Source: VSJD01 sp041653875
GTDB lineage: Bacteria; Verrucomicrobiota; Kiritimatiellia; JAAZAB01
Direction: 5' to 3'
Length of the DNA stretch: 64,000 nt
Assembly: GCA_041653875.1 (NCBI GenBank)
Contig: JBAZEM010000001.1
Location: forward strand, 186,001-250,000
Under the pieces are notes generated by a model. The model saw only the letters and a program-made list of their open reading frames with translations. It was not told the DNA's origin and made no database searches. The first letter of the stretch is position 1. Each line of letters opens with the position of its first letter. The translations under genes were made by a program, and so were the position numbers. Of this stretch, positions 16,995 through 24,877 are shown one piece after another.

Positions 16995-17035
16995 TTCCGA
17001 TTTATGATTTTCGATTTGCGATTGAAGAAGAATTC
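16995..17035. repeat. Heptad tract, inverse AAATCAG family
   Basis: Inverse words TTTCCGATTTATGATTTTCG stand immediately upstream of the M42 peptidase start on the minus strand. Confidence 0.65.
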
Positions 17036-17235
17036 GTAAAGAAACCCGGCTCATGAAGTCGCTTTTCGCATAACCATGGCGGCGATTCATGGCGAACGTA
17101 TGGTTCCATTGTGCAAACCGCCGGGCGGCTGTCAAGCCGCCATTTGTCGTTTCCAAATCTTGAACTTGCGCAAACGGGCGCGGGTCGGTAAGGTAATGAA
17201 TTTGTCGCAACGATAAGGGGCAGGGACTGCCGATT

Positions 17236-17321
17236 AAAGAGTTCCTGGTTCCTTGTTCGTCGTTCTTCGTTTCGAATTAATCCGGCGGCTGACAGAAACC
17301 AAGAACTAAGAACGAAGAACA
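17236..17321. repeat. Heptad inverted pair, AAGAACC family
   Basis: GTTCCTGGTTCCTTGTTCGT is followed by its inverse-complement words AACCAAGAACTAAGAACGAA around a 30-bp core, 30 bp upstream of gpmI. Confidence 0.8.
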
Positions 17322-17353
17322 TTCTGAAACGGTCGTCGTCATAAGGAATCATA

Positions 17354-19018
17354 ATGGACACACTGCAAAAATCGAACCACGCCCGGTCGAAGGGGCCGGT
17401 GGTGCTGACGATCATGGATGGGGTGGGGATCGGCAAATACGCGGAAGGCGACGCGGTTCGCTCGGCGCTCAAGCCGAATCTGGACTGGCTGAAAGCCAAT
17501 GCGCTTGGCTGCCGGCTCAAGGCGCACGGCAAGGCGGTCGGCCTTCCCAGCGACGCCGATATGGGCAACAGCGAAGTGGGCCATAACGCCATCGGCTGCG
17601 GCCGGGTCTATGACCAGGGCGCCATGCTGGTCAACGCGGCGATCGCCTCGGGCGCCATGTTCCGGGGCGAGGTCTGGACAAAGCTCGTCCGCAACTGCCG
17701 CGCGCACAACGGCGCGCTCCATTTCATCGGACTGTTCTCCGACGGCAACGTCCACAGCCACCTGGACCATCTCAAGGCCATGCTGGAACAAGCCAAAAAA
17801 GAAGGCGCGCGCAAAGCGCGCATCCATATCCTGTTGGATGGCCGCGACGTGGGCGAAACCTCGGCGCTGGACTACGTGGATCCGTTCGAAAAGTTTCTGG
17901 CCGGCCTGAACGCGGATAAATCCGTGGATTATTGCATCGCCTCCGGCGGCGGGCGCATGGCGATCACCATGGACCGCTACAACGCCAACTGGGACATGGT
18001 CAAGCGCGGCTGGGACACGCATGTGCGCGGGATCGGCCCGCAGTTCGAATCGGCCCATGCCGCCATCGAGGCCCTGCGCCGCTCCAAGCCGGGTGTCATT
18101 GACCAGGACCTGCCGCCCTTTGTCATTGCCCGCGACGGCGACCCCGTGGGGCCGATTGTGGATGGCGACAGCGTCATCTGCTTCAATTTTCGCGGCGACC
18201 GCGCCATCGAGATCAGCCGGGCTTTTGAGGACGACAATTTCGATAAATTCGACCGCGCGCCCCGCCCCAAGGTGGAATACGCCGGCATGATGCAATATGA
18301 CGGCGACTTGAAAATTCCGAAGCAATATTTGGTCACTCCGCCGGCCATCGACCGAACCATGGGCGAATTGCTGAGCCGGGCGGGCATCCGGCAACTGGCG
18401 GTCAGCGAAACCCAGAAGTTCGGGCATGTCACGTATTTTTTCAATGGCAACCGTTCGGGCCGATTCGACGCGAAATTGGAGGAGTATGTCGAAATCCCGT
18501 CCGACCGCGTTCCCTTCGAACAGCGCCCCTGGATGAAGGCGGCGGAAATAACCGACTATGTCGCGGGCGCGATCCGGGAGAACAAGTTCCCGTTCATTCG
18601 CCTGAACTATCCCAATGGCGACATGGTGGGGCATACGGGTGTCTATCAGGCCACGCAAATCGCGGTGGAAACGGTGGATTTATGCCTCGGCCGGCTGATG
18701 GCCGCCGTCAAGGAGGCCGGCGGCATCCTGGTGGTCTCGGCCGATCACGGCAATGCCGACGACATGTTCGAGCACGATGAAAAAACCGGCAAGGTCAAGA
18801 CCGATCCGGCCACCGGCAAGCTCCGGGCCAAGACCAGTCATTCGCTCAATCCCGTGCCATGCTATATTTTCGATCCGGCCGGGAGCGCCGGCCTGGCTTT
18901 GTCCGCGGCATCTTCCGAGGGACTGGGCATCAGCAGTCTGGCGGCCACCTGCTTGACGTTGCTGGGGTTTGTCCCGCCGCCGGATTACGACAAGAGCATC
19001 GTGGAAATCAAGGATTAA
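17354..19018 (+). CDS. gpmI: 2,3-bisphosphoglycerate-independent phosphoglycerate mutase
   Basis: Interconverts 3- and 2-phosphoglycerate with two Mn ions and a phosphoserine intermediate. The 554 residues are of the iPGM (alkaline phosphatase superfamily) type: metal site VLTIMDGVGIG at the N terminus, the catalytic serine in DMGNSEVGHNAIGCGR, the substrate loop LLDGRDVG, and the C-terminal metal sites NGDMVGHTG and SADHGNADDMFEHD. It is slightly longer than the roughly 510-550 residue norm because of a KTGKVKTDPATGK loop. Ends just before a TCAGAAT-family inverted repeat. It supplies the glycolytic step after the gap-pgk-tpiA genes 5 kb upstream. Confidence 0.95.
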   Translation: MDTLQKSNHARSKGPVVLTIMDGVGIGKYAEGDAVRSALKPNLDWLKANALGCRLKAHGKAVGLPSDADMGNSEVGHNAIGCGRVYDQGAMLVNAAIASGAMFRGEVWTKLVRNCRAHNGALHFIGLFSDGNVHSHLDHLKAMLEQAKKEGARKARIHILLDGRDVGETSALDYVDPFEKFLAGLNADKSVDYCIASGGGRMAITMDRYNANWDMVKRGWDTHVRGIGPQFESAHAAIEALRRSKPGVIDQDLPPFVIARDGDPVGPIVDGDSVICFNFRGDRAIEISRAFEDDNFDKFDRAPRPKVEYAGMMQYDGDLKIPKQYLVTPPAIDRTMGELLSRAGIRQLAVSETQKFGHVTYFFNGNRSGRFDAKLEEYVEIPSDRVPFEQRPWMKAAEITDYVAGAIRENKFPFIRLNYPNGDMVGHTGVYQATQIAVETVDLCLGRLMAAVKEAGGILVVSADHGNADDMFEHDEKTGKVKTDPATGKLRAKTSHSLNPVPCYIFDPAGSAGLALSAASSEGLGISSLAATCLTLLGFVPPPDYDKSIVEIKD

Positions 19019-19019
19019 G

Positions 19020-19126
19020 AATTCAGAAGTCAGTAGTCAGGATTCAGAATATTTACGCTTAATAACGTGATTGTTGTCAATTATTTGCATCTATTCTGAA
19101 TTCTGTCTTCTGAATCCTGAATTCAG
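19020..19126. repeat. Heptad inverted pair, TCAGAAT family
   Basis: Words ATTCAGAAGTCAGTAGTCAG and the inverse TTCTGTCTTCTGAATCCTGA bracket an AT-rich core, filling the whole spacer between gpmI and the LpxC-like gene. Confidence 0.78.
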
Positions 19127-19134
19127 TTTTTACC

Positions 19135-20250
19135 ATGAACTCCGAACCTTATGGCGTAATTCTGGCCGGCGCGGTCGACGAAGTGCGCCATGCTTACGAC
19201 GCATTTGCGCGGCAACCGGTGGACTGGGACTTGACCGCTGAGCCGCCGGACCCGCCCGACATGCGCCAGGTGACGATCGGCAGGCCGGTCCAGGTGGCCG
19301 GCCCCGGCACTTTTTTCGGGCGCGAGCACCGGACCCTGACATTCGAGCCGACGCCGCTCGAGGGGTGGTGGTTCGACCGCGTGGACCAGCCGGACGCTTT
19401 GCCCATCAAGGTTTCCGTGCGCAACGTTTGGACCACGATCCGCAACATCGTCCTGCGCAGCGGATCGCCCCACAACTACATGCGCATGGTGGAGCACATC
19501 ATCGCCCTGCGGCTGGGATTGGGGATCGACAACCTGATGATCAAGGCCGATGCGGGCGATCCGCCGCTCTTTGACCGTGGCAGTATCGACCTGGTTGAGG
19601 CCCTGGCCGGCGCCGGCACGGAAGCGGCCGCCGCGCCCGTGGTTTATGTGACCGTGAAAGAGCCCGTCACCATGGGCGGGGCGAACGGCAGTTTCGTGAC
19701 CCTCCTGCCGGCGCGGGGCAAGACATTTCACTTGCAGATGGATTGCGCCGTGGATTTTCCGAATGTCATGGGCAAACAGCGCGTTCGTTTCAATCTCAAC
19801 CGCCGGCGGTTCGGCTATGGCGCCCTGGCGCGGACCAATACGACCGCCGCCATGAAGTGGTATGCCCAGACCGCGGGCAAGCTGTTCGCCGATATTCGCA
19901 ACCTGGGCTACACGGATAAAAACATTCTGATTGCCGGGCGCCGCCGGTACGTCAATGAGCCGCTCCTGATGCATGACGGTAAATCGCTCGAGGCGGTCTG
20001 GCACCGCGCCCTGCTGGATTTGCTGGCGGCGCTGGCCCTGATCGACGAGGGACGCTTTGTGGGCGGGGTCCTGTCCTACAAGGCCGGGCATACCCTGGAC
20101 GTGGAAATGGTCCGCGTCCTATCCAAGTATAATCTCCTGCAGACGGTGAAATATGCGGATGATAATAATCGGATAGCCGGTATTCCGCCGGAGGCGGATT
20201 CGCCTATGGCGAAAAAACCGGCTCTACATTCGGATTCAACCAACAGGTAG
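19135..20250 (+). CDS. LpxC-like deacetylase family protein (divergent)
   Basis: Resembles UDP-3-O-acyl-N-acetylglucosamine deacetylase, the committed step of lipid A synthesis. Aligning by eye: MVEHIIALRLGLGIDNLMIK matches the first zinc-His region (VEH), FDRGSIDLVEAL the following loop, and VLSYKAGHTLD the catalytic-His region (YKSGH in E. coli). In the second zinc motif, however, the sequence is WHRALLDLL, where Asp is five residues after His, not four as in HKMLD. The protein is also longer (371 residues) than the usual 300. The last 30 residues (from about RIAGIPPEADS) are encoded by a palindromic repeat. It may be an LpxC paralogue with altered chemistry. Confidence 0.72.
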   Translation: MNSEPYGVILAGAVDEVRHAYDAFARQPVDWDLTAEPPDPPDMRQVTIGRPVQVAGPGTFFGREHRTLTFEPTPLEGWWFDRVDQPDALPIKVSVRNVWTTIRNIVLRSGSPHNYMRMVEHIIALRLGLGIDNLMIKADAGDPPLFDRGSIDLVEALAGAGTEAAAAPVVYVTVKEPVTMGGANGSFVTLLPARGKTFHLQMDCAVDFPNVMGKQRVRFNLNRRRFGYGALARTNTTAAMKWYAQTAGKLFADIRNLGYTDKNILIAGRRRYVNEPLLMHDGKSLEAVWHRALLDLLAALALIDEGRFVGGVLSYKAGHTLDVEMVRVLSKYNLLQTVKYADDNNRIAGIPPEADSPMAKKPALHSDSTNR

Positions 20251-20301
20251 AGCCGACTTTCCCGCCGAAGGCGGGTCAGCCAAAGGCCGAGCGTCGGCTA
20301 T
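20173..20301. repeat. GTAG-type palindromic repeat spanning two convergent gene ends
   Basis: Contains ATAGCCGGTATTCCGCCGGA, GGCTCTAC, GTAGAGCCGACTTTCCCGCC and GCGTCGGCTAT: two imperfect hairpins in inverted order. The stop of the LpxC-like gene (20248-20250) and the stop of trmL (20236-20238) both lie inside it. Closely related to 30785-30917. Confidence 0.82.
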
Positions 20302-20859
20302 GGCTTCCTTCTTCTCAGGGCCGGTGTCTGTCGTCCGTTGTCCGATATCCGGTTTTTGCATCTGCCGCAGCGCTTCATACAGCACAATCGCCACGGCATT
20401 GGCCAGATTGAGCGAGCGGACGCGGTCGCTCCGCATTGGAATGCCGATGACCCGGTCGGGGTGAGCATTGAGCAATTCCTCCGGCAAGCCGCGGGTCTCG
20501 CAACCGAACACCAGCGTGTCGCCGGGCCGGTAACGGACCGAAGCATAATGGATGGCGCCCCGTGTGCTGAAAAAATAGCAGGGGGCGGGCGTTACGCGCT
20601 GGAAGAGCGCCGCCGGATCGGCGTGGCGTTCCAGGTCCACGGCGTCCCAGTAATCCAACCCCGCGCGCCGGAGGGTGGCATCGTTCAGGCGGAATCCCAG
20701 GCGGCCGACCAGGTGCAGGCGTGTGCCCGTGGCCGCGCACAGCCGCGCGATATTGCCGGTATTAGGCGGGATTTCCGGTTCGATCAAGGCCACCTGCAGG
20801 GGCGGCTCCGGCCAGCGGCATTGCAACGGGCATAGGCGCGTGTGCGTTGTCGGTTTCAT
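20236..20859 (-). CDS. trmL: tRNA (cytidine/uridine-34-2'-O)-methyltransferase TrmL
   Basis: SpoU-family (SPOUT) methyltransferase that modifies the wobble base of certain tRNA-Leu. The conserved N terminus VALIEPEIPPNTGNIARLCA, motif 2 VFGCETRGLPEELL and motif 3 IGIPMRSDRVRSLNLANAVA are intact. The protein (207 residues) is about 45 residues longer than the E. coli enzyme: about 16 extra residues at the N terminus and about 30 at the C terminus. The C-terminal extra part is translated from a palindromic repeat and is probably meaningless. It converges on the LpxC-like gene, overlapping by 15 bp. Confidence 0.93.
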   Translation of the reverse strand: MKPTTHTRLCPLQCRWPEPPLQVALIEPEIPPNTGNIARLCAATGTRLHLVGRLGFRLNDATLRRAGLDYWDAVDLERHADPAALFQRVTPAPCYFFSTRGAIHYASVRYRPGDTLVFGCETRGLPEELLNAHPDRVIGIPMRSDRVRSLNLANAVAIVLYEALRQMQKPDIGQRTTDTGPEKKEAIADARPLADPPSAGKSALPVG

Positions 20860-21105
20860 TGTTTTATGCGGAGATCATTGGTGTCCAAAATATTGTTCCT
20901 CTCTTTCGGGAGAGGGGCGGGGCATGCTGGAAAATGCGCCGCCGCGCCTCGTTCCTTTCCCGAGGGAGAGGATGATGTCTCGCATGAGCAAAAAATATAG
21001 AGGCCCGGCGCTAAAATTGCAAGCAGGGTGGATCGCTTTCTTCTTGCACTCCGGCTTAAGCCGCGTTAAATTACAAATCCATTACCCGGCGCTTGGTGAA
21101 GCGGT
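20860..21105. other. Spacer with CTCCCTCTCCC-type repeat
   Basis: No gene seen. Holds an imperfect inverted repeat of the widespread type (CTCTCTTTCGGGAGAGGGGC and CCTTTCCCGAGGGAGAGGAT) at about 20897-20972. trmL and the HPr-fusion gene diverge from this spacer. Confidence 0.5.
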
Positions 21106-21753
21106 ATGAACGTCAAGAATATCAATCTCACGCCTGCGGAACTGCAGGCCATCCTGGATCATAAGCGTTCCATGTCGGTGGTCCATGGGGTTGAAGTTTC
21201 GTTGGAAGAGGCGATCGAGCATTTTATCGAGCATTACGAAGCGGATTGGATGCGCGAGAAGCAGCGGCGTGATCTGGCGGAACAACGGCACGAAATCGAA
21301 AAGCACAAGTATCTGCGGTCCGAAAAGGAGGGGCGCGATATCGGCAAGGCCCGCGCGGCCGAGGAGTGGTGCGCTAAATATGCGCACATCTGGCGGGTGG
21401 AGCATGAGTCGCTGGAACGCAACGGTTTTTTGATGATCGACGTGGTCATCCGAAGCGCACAGGGCCTGCATATGCAGCCGGCCTCCACGCTGGCGACTCT
21501 GGCCCAACAATATGCCTGCGAAGTGTATATGCACCGGCCGGGGATGGACTATTTTAATTTTATTTTACAGGGCAAAAAATATTTAAACGTCAAGTCTGTG
21601 TTATGCCTGCTGACCGTGAAAGCGGAAAAGGGCGAATTACTGGAGTTTATTGCCACGGGGATGCAGGCTAAGACTGCGCTGGAAAGCATCGCAGCGTATA
21701 TCGGCCGGGGAACCGGACCGCAGAATATCGAAGCGTTCGCGGGCGTCGAATAG
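21106..21753 (+). CDS. HPr-like phosphocarrier domain fused to a charged helical N-terminal domain
   Basis: The C-terminal 105 residues are an HPr domain: SAQGLHMQPAS gives the phosphorylatable His122, and GKKYLNVKSVLCLLTVKAEKG gives a serine (Ser164) at the position of regulatory Ser46. The N-terminal 108 residues are unusual for HPr: a short region (LTPAELQAILDHKRSMSV), then a long, strongly charged helix (EHYEADWMREKQRRDLAEQR and onward) that may form a coiled coil. Canonical HPr has about 88 residues. No EI or EII genes are near, so it may serve regulation rather than sugar uptake. The TPR-protein gene follows 26 bp downstream. Confidence 0.82.
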   Translation: MNVKNINLTPAELQAILDHKRSMSVVHGVEVSLEEAIEHFIEHYEADWMREKQRRDLAEQRHEIEKHKYLRSEKEGRDIGKARAAEEWCAKYAHIWRVEHESLERNGFLMIDVVIRSAQGLHMQPASTLATLAQQYACEVYMHRPGMDYFNFILQGKKYLNVKSVLCLLTVKAEKGELLEFIATGMQAKTALESIAAYIGRGTGPQNIEAFAGVE

Positions 21754-21779
21754 GCGGCGATGTTGGAAAGGAAATTATC

Positions 21780-22469
21780 ATGTCAGATTATGTGCCATCC
21801 AATCAAGGCCCGGCTCCGGAGTATCATCCGATCGCGTTCGAGGACGCGCTCCATTTCCTGAAGGCGAATTACACGGCGCTGGCCGTGGGCGCGGCGATCG
21901 TCGTGCTTGTGGCGGCGGGGCTGACGATGTATTTCATGCAACAGCGGCGTAACGCGGAACGCGCCTCGCAAATGCTCCTGGTGGCCCAGTCGCCGAAGCA
22001 ATGGGAGGAACTGCTGGCCCAATACCCGGATGCCAAGGTGGCGCCGATCGCCCTGCTGGCCCTGGCTTCCAGTCAATATGGCAGCGGCGCTTATGACCAG
22101 GCGCTTGCCACCTACGGTCGGTTCTTGGATAAATATCCCAGGCACAGTATGGTCTTGGTGGCGGAGCTTGGTAAAATCCAGTGCCAGGAAGGCCGGAACG
22201 AAATCGAGCCGGCTTTCAACGGCTATACCAGGTTTGTCGGCGGGCATCCCGATCATTTTTTAACGCCGCAGGCGCTTTTTGGCCGGGCGCGCTGCCTGCA
22301 AATCATGCGTCGTTATCCCGAGGCCAAGGCGATATACGAGGATTTTATTGCCGCCCATCCGAAAAGCGAGTGGGCGCCCCAGGCCGAATTCGCCCTGCGC
22401 TACCTGGATCGCGAAATCCGCGCCCAACGCCCCGTGGCCGCAACCAATGCGCCCGCCGGCAAGCCGTGA
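21780..22469 (+). CDS. Membrane-anchored tetratricopeptide repeat protein
   Basis: A 229-residue protein with one transmembrane helix (residues about 35-54, ALAVGAAIVVLVAAGLTMYF) and a C-terminal TPR array, for example YGSGAYDQALATYGRFLDKY and RYPEAKAIYEDFIAAHPKS. The layout (short cytoplasmic N terminus, helix, periplasmic TPRs) resembles YfgM/BamD-like ancillary proteins that scaffold envelope complexes, but I cannot assign a partner. GGAAAGG precedes the ATG. Follows the HPr-fusion gene by 26 bp, so likely co-transcribed. Confidence 0.8.
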   Translation: MSDYVPSNQGPAPEYHPIAFEDALHFLKANYTALAVGAAIVVLVAAGLTMYFMQQRRNAERASQMLLVAQSPKQWEELLAQYPDAKVAPIALLALASSQYGSGAYDQALATYGRFLDKYPRHSMVLVAELGKIQCQEGRNEIEPAFNGYTRFVGGHPDHFLTPQALFGRARCLQIMRRYPEAKAIYEDFIAAHPKSEWAPQAEFALRYLDREIRAQRPVAATNAPAGKP

Positions 22470-22477
22470 AGCGGTTC

Positions 22478-22580
22478 AAGGTTCAGCGGTTCAACGGCCC
22501 GCCTGCAACGCTATGCGTAGCATTGCGGGTAGGTTGCCGATTTTTCCATAGGACCTTCCAACCATGAACCGCTGAACTTT
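22478..22580. repeat. GGTTCAACG-word inverted repeat with nested small palindrome
   Basis: Words GTTCAAGGTTCAGCGGTTCA (22478-) and the inverse CCAACCATGAACCGCTGAAC (-22575) bracket the GC-rich palindrome CCCGCCTGCAACGCTATGCG...GCATTGCGGGTAGG (22498-22534). The same small palindrome is nested in unrelated repeats elsewhere. Confidence 0.75.
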
Positions 22581-22583
22581 GCC

Positions 22584-23975
22584 ATGCATGTCTCTCCTCC
22601 CATCACCGTGGGCTTTATCAGCCTGGGTTGCGCCAAGAACCTGGTGGATTCGGAAATTATTGTCAGCGGTTTGACGGCGGCAGGTTTCCGGCTGGCGCCG
22701 GCTCCGAAATGCGCCGATGTTGTCATCGTGAACACCTGCGCCTTCGTCCGGGACGCCAAGGCGGAATCCATCGATGCCGTGCTCGAGGCCTGCGCCTGGA
22801 AACAGCGCGGCCGGTGTCGCGCCGTGCTGGTGGCGGGCTGTCTGCCGCAACGCTACCGCCGCGAGATTCAGGCGCTGTTGCCGGAGGTTGACGCGTTTAT
22901 CGGCCTGGACGCGTTGAAACAGGCCGGCGCGGTAATTCGCCGCGTTCTGCAGGGCGAGCGGTCTGTAATGGCGATAGCGCCCTCGGCGCGGGCCGTTTTG
23001 GAACCGTCCGGAAACCGTTTGCTTTTCACGGGCGCACCCTATGCCTATGTGAAAATCGCGGAAGGCTGCAACCACGCCTGCGCGTTCTGCGCGATCCCGC
23101 AGATTCGCGGACGCTATCGCTCGCGGCCGATCGCAAGCATTGTGGCGGAAGCCGAGGATCTGCTTGGCCGCGGCATCCGCGAACTGAACCTGATTGCACA
23201 GGACACCACCTCCTATGGGCTCGACCTGGGCGCCCGAACCAATCTGCCGGCCTTGCTCCGCGCTTTGGGACGCATTGGCGGAAAATTTTGGATCCGTCTG
23301 CTGTACGGCCATCCCGCCCATGTGACTCCGGCGCTAATGGACGCCATGGGCGATGTGGCGCAGGTCTGTCGTTACCTGGACCTTCCCATCCAGCACAGTG
23401 ACGCGGCCGTCTTGCGCGCCATGCGCCGTCCGGGCACCGCTGAGCGGATGCGGCGTATGTTTGGGCGCCTTCGCGCCGCCTTGCCGGGCGTGGCATTGCG
23501 AACCACCTGCCTGGTCGGCTTCCCGGGTGAGACCGAACGGCAGTTTCGGAATTTACTGGCATTTCTGGAGGAAATCCGCTTTGATCATGTCGCGGCTTTT
23601 ACTTATTCGAAAGAGGAAAACACGCCGGCCGCCCAATTGACCCGCCATGTGCCGGCGGCCGAGGCCCAACGCCGCAAAGAATGTCTCATGCTCCGGCAAA
23701 AACGGATCGTGGCGGAAGCCGCCTTGGCGCAATTTGGCCGGGTTGCAGATTTGCTGGTCGAACGCTATGACCGAAAACGGCGGGTATGGATTGCCCGGTC
23801 GCGCGGCCAGGCCCCGGATGTGGATGGGGTCGTGTATGTGAGCGCGCCGGCGGATGGCCTGGCGCCCGGCACACTGGTGCGCGGACGATATGTGGCCGCG
23901 TCCGGTTACGATTTGCGGGCCGTAATCGATGATTCAGGCGAGAAGCCAGAATTCAGGAATCAGAATTCAGAATGA
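22584..23975 (+). CDS. rimO: Ribosomal protein S12 methylthiotransferase RimO
   Basis: Radical SAM methylthiotransferase that modifies Asp of ribosomal protein S12. Domain order: UPF0004 domain with the auxiliary-cluster cysteines (ISLGCAKNLVDSE, NTCAFVRDAK, VAGCLPQRY), radical SAM core with EGCNHACAFCAIPQIRGRYR, and a C-terminal TRAM domain (residues about 380-450). IAQDTTSYG and DLPIQHSDAAVLRAM are RimO rather than MiaB signatures. The last dozen codons (EKPEFRNQNSE) read into a TCAGAAT-family repeat, which supplies the stop. Confidence 0.95.
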   Translation: MHVSPPITVGFISLGCAKNLVDSEIIVSGLTAAGFRLAPAPKCADVVIVNTCAFVRDAKAESIDAVLEACAWKQRGRCRAVLVAGCLPQRYRREIQALLPEVDAFIGLDALKQAGAVIRRVLQGERSVMAIAPSARAVLEPSGNRLLFTGAPYAYVKIAEGCNHACAFCAIPQIRGRYRSRPIASIVAEAEDLLGRGIRELNLIAQDTTSYGLDLGARTNLPALLRALGRIGGKFWIRLLYGHPAHVTPALMDAMGDVAQVCRYLDLPIQHSDAAVLRAMRRPGTAERMRRMFGRLRAALPGVALRTTCLVGFPGETERQFRNLLAFLEEIRFDHVAAFTYSKEENTPAAQLTRHVPAAEAQRRKECLMLRQKRIVAEAALAQFGRVADLLVERYDRKRRVWIARSRGQAPDVDGVVYVSAPADGLAPGTLVRGRYVAASGYDLRAVIDDSGEKPEFRNQNSE

Positions 23976-24063
23976 GGAAAACCATGTCAGGAACCAGAAT
24001 TCCGGTTTTCGCCTTTTGGAGGTGTTTTCGTTCCGGATTCTGTATTCTGACTTCTGACTACTG
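23944..24063. repeat. Heptad inverted pair, TCAGAAT family
   Basis: Direct words GCCAGAATTCAGGAATCAGA overlap the 3' end of rimO; inverse words TCTGTATTCTGACTTCTGAC end 15 bp before pgsA. The core between differs from the three-copy element. Confidence 0.78.
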
Positions 24064-24077
24064 ATCATTTTTACCTC

Positions 24078-24686
24078 ATGAACCTATCCAATCAATTGAC
24101 GGTCAGCCGGTTTGGGATGGCGTTTGTCCTGACCATCTTTTTGACTTTGCCGATCCCATTTGGCAAGACAATCGGGTTCTTCGTATTTGCGATGGCGGCG
24201 CTCACCGATTATTGGGATGGAAAGCTGGCGCGCCGCACGGGGACGGTCACGGCGTTTGGCCAACTCATGGATCCGCTGGTGGACAAGGTGCTCATCTGCG
24301 CGGCCTTCGTCAGTTTTGTGGCCATCAATCAAATTGTGCCGGCCTGGATTGTCATCATTATCCTGACCCGGGAATTCATGGTCACAGGGCTGCGCCTGCT
24401 GGCGGCCAACCAGGGACGGGTGATTCCCGCCGGGCGCTGGGGTAAGCATAAGGCGCTCTGGCAGATGGTTGTCATTGGCTTGATCCTGATCGGGTTGGCC
24501 GTGCGCGAGGACCTGTTGCCGTTCCTGCTGAAAGACTATGTTTTATCGACGTTCCTTGATCTGCATTATGACCGTTATTTCCATTATGTGACGTTTTGGC
24601 TCTCCGCGCTGGTGGCCGTTTTAACCGTGTTTTCCGGCAGTATTTATCTCTGGCAGTGCCGGCAATTGGTGCGGGAAGCGAAGTGA
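24078..24686 (+). CDS. pgsA: CDP-diacylglycerol-glycerol-3-phosphate 3-phosphatidyltransferase
   Basis: Integral membrane enzyme making phosphatidylglycerophosphate. The CDP-alcohol phosphotransferase motif DX2DGX2ARX8GX3DX3D is perfect: Asp44, Asp47, Gly48, Ala51, Arg52, Gly61, Asp65, Asp69. Several transmembrane helices are visible (for example residues 11-42, 75-96, 128-142, 170-192). Length 202 is slightly above the E. coli enzyme because of a loop around LLKDYVLSTFLDLHYDRY. Its stop codon runs into the GAGGTCA tandem array. Confidence 0.94.
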   Translation: MNLSNQLTVSRFGMAFVLTIFLTLPIPFGKTIGFFVFAMAALTDYWDGKLARRTGTVTAFGQLMDPLVDKVLICAAFVSFVAINQIVPAWIVIIILTREFMVTGLRLLAANQGRVIPAGRWGKHKALWQMVVIGLILIGLAVREDLLPFLLKDYVLSTFLDLHYDRYFHYVTFWLSALVAVLTVFSGSIYLWQCRQLVREAK

Positions 24687-24789
24687 GGTCAGAGGTCGGA
24701 GGTCAGAGGTCAGAGGTCAGAGGTCAGAGGTCAGAGGTCAGAGGTCAGAGGTCAGAGGTCAGAGGTCAGAGGTCAGAGGTCAGAGGTCA
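24685..24789. repeat. Tandem array of 15 GAGGTCA heptamers
   Basis: Fifteen head-to-tail copies of the 7-mer GAGGTCA, one of them GAGGTCG, starting inside the pgsA stop codon. After about 50 bp of other sequence, inverse words (CTGATCTCTGACTTCTGATC) follow at about 24842-24864. It is the most homogeneous heptad tract in the window and likely variable in copy number. Confidence 0.95.
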
Positions 24790-24877
24790 GATTAAAGCTG
24801 TTGGATAGATCAATATCAAAGAGTCAAGGCTGATGTTTTTCTGACTGATCTCTGACTTCTGATCTCTGGTTGAAAAT

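Noticed and set aside
24685..24789. CRISPR array
   Set aside because: Units are 7 bp and directly adjoining, with no spacers and no cas genes in the window.
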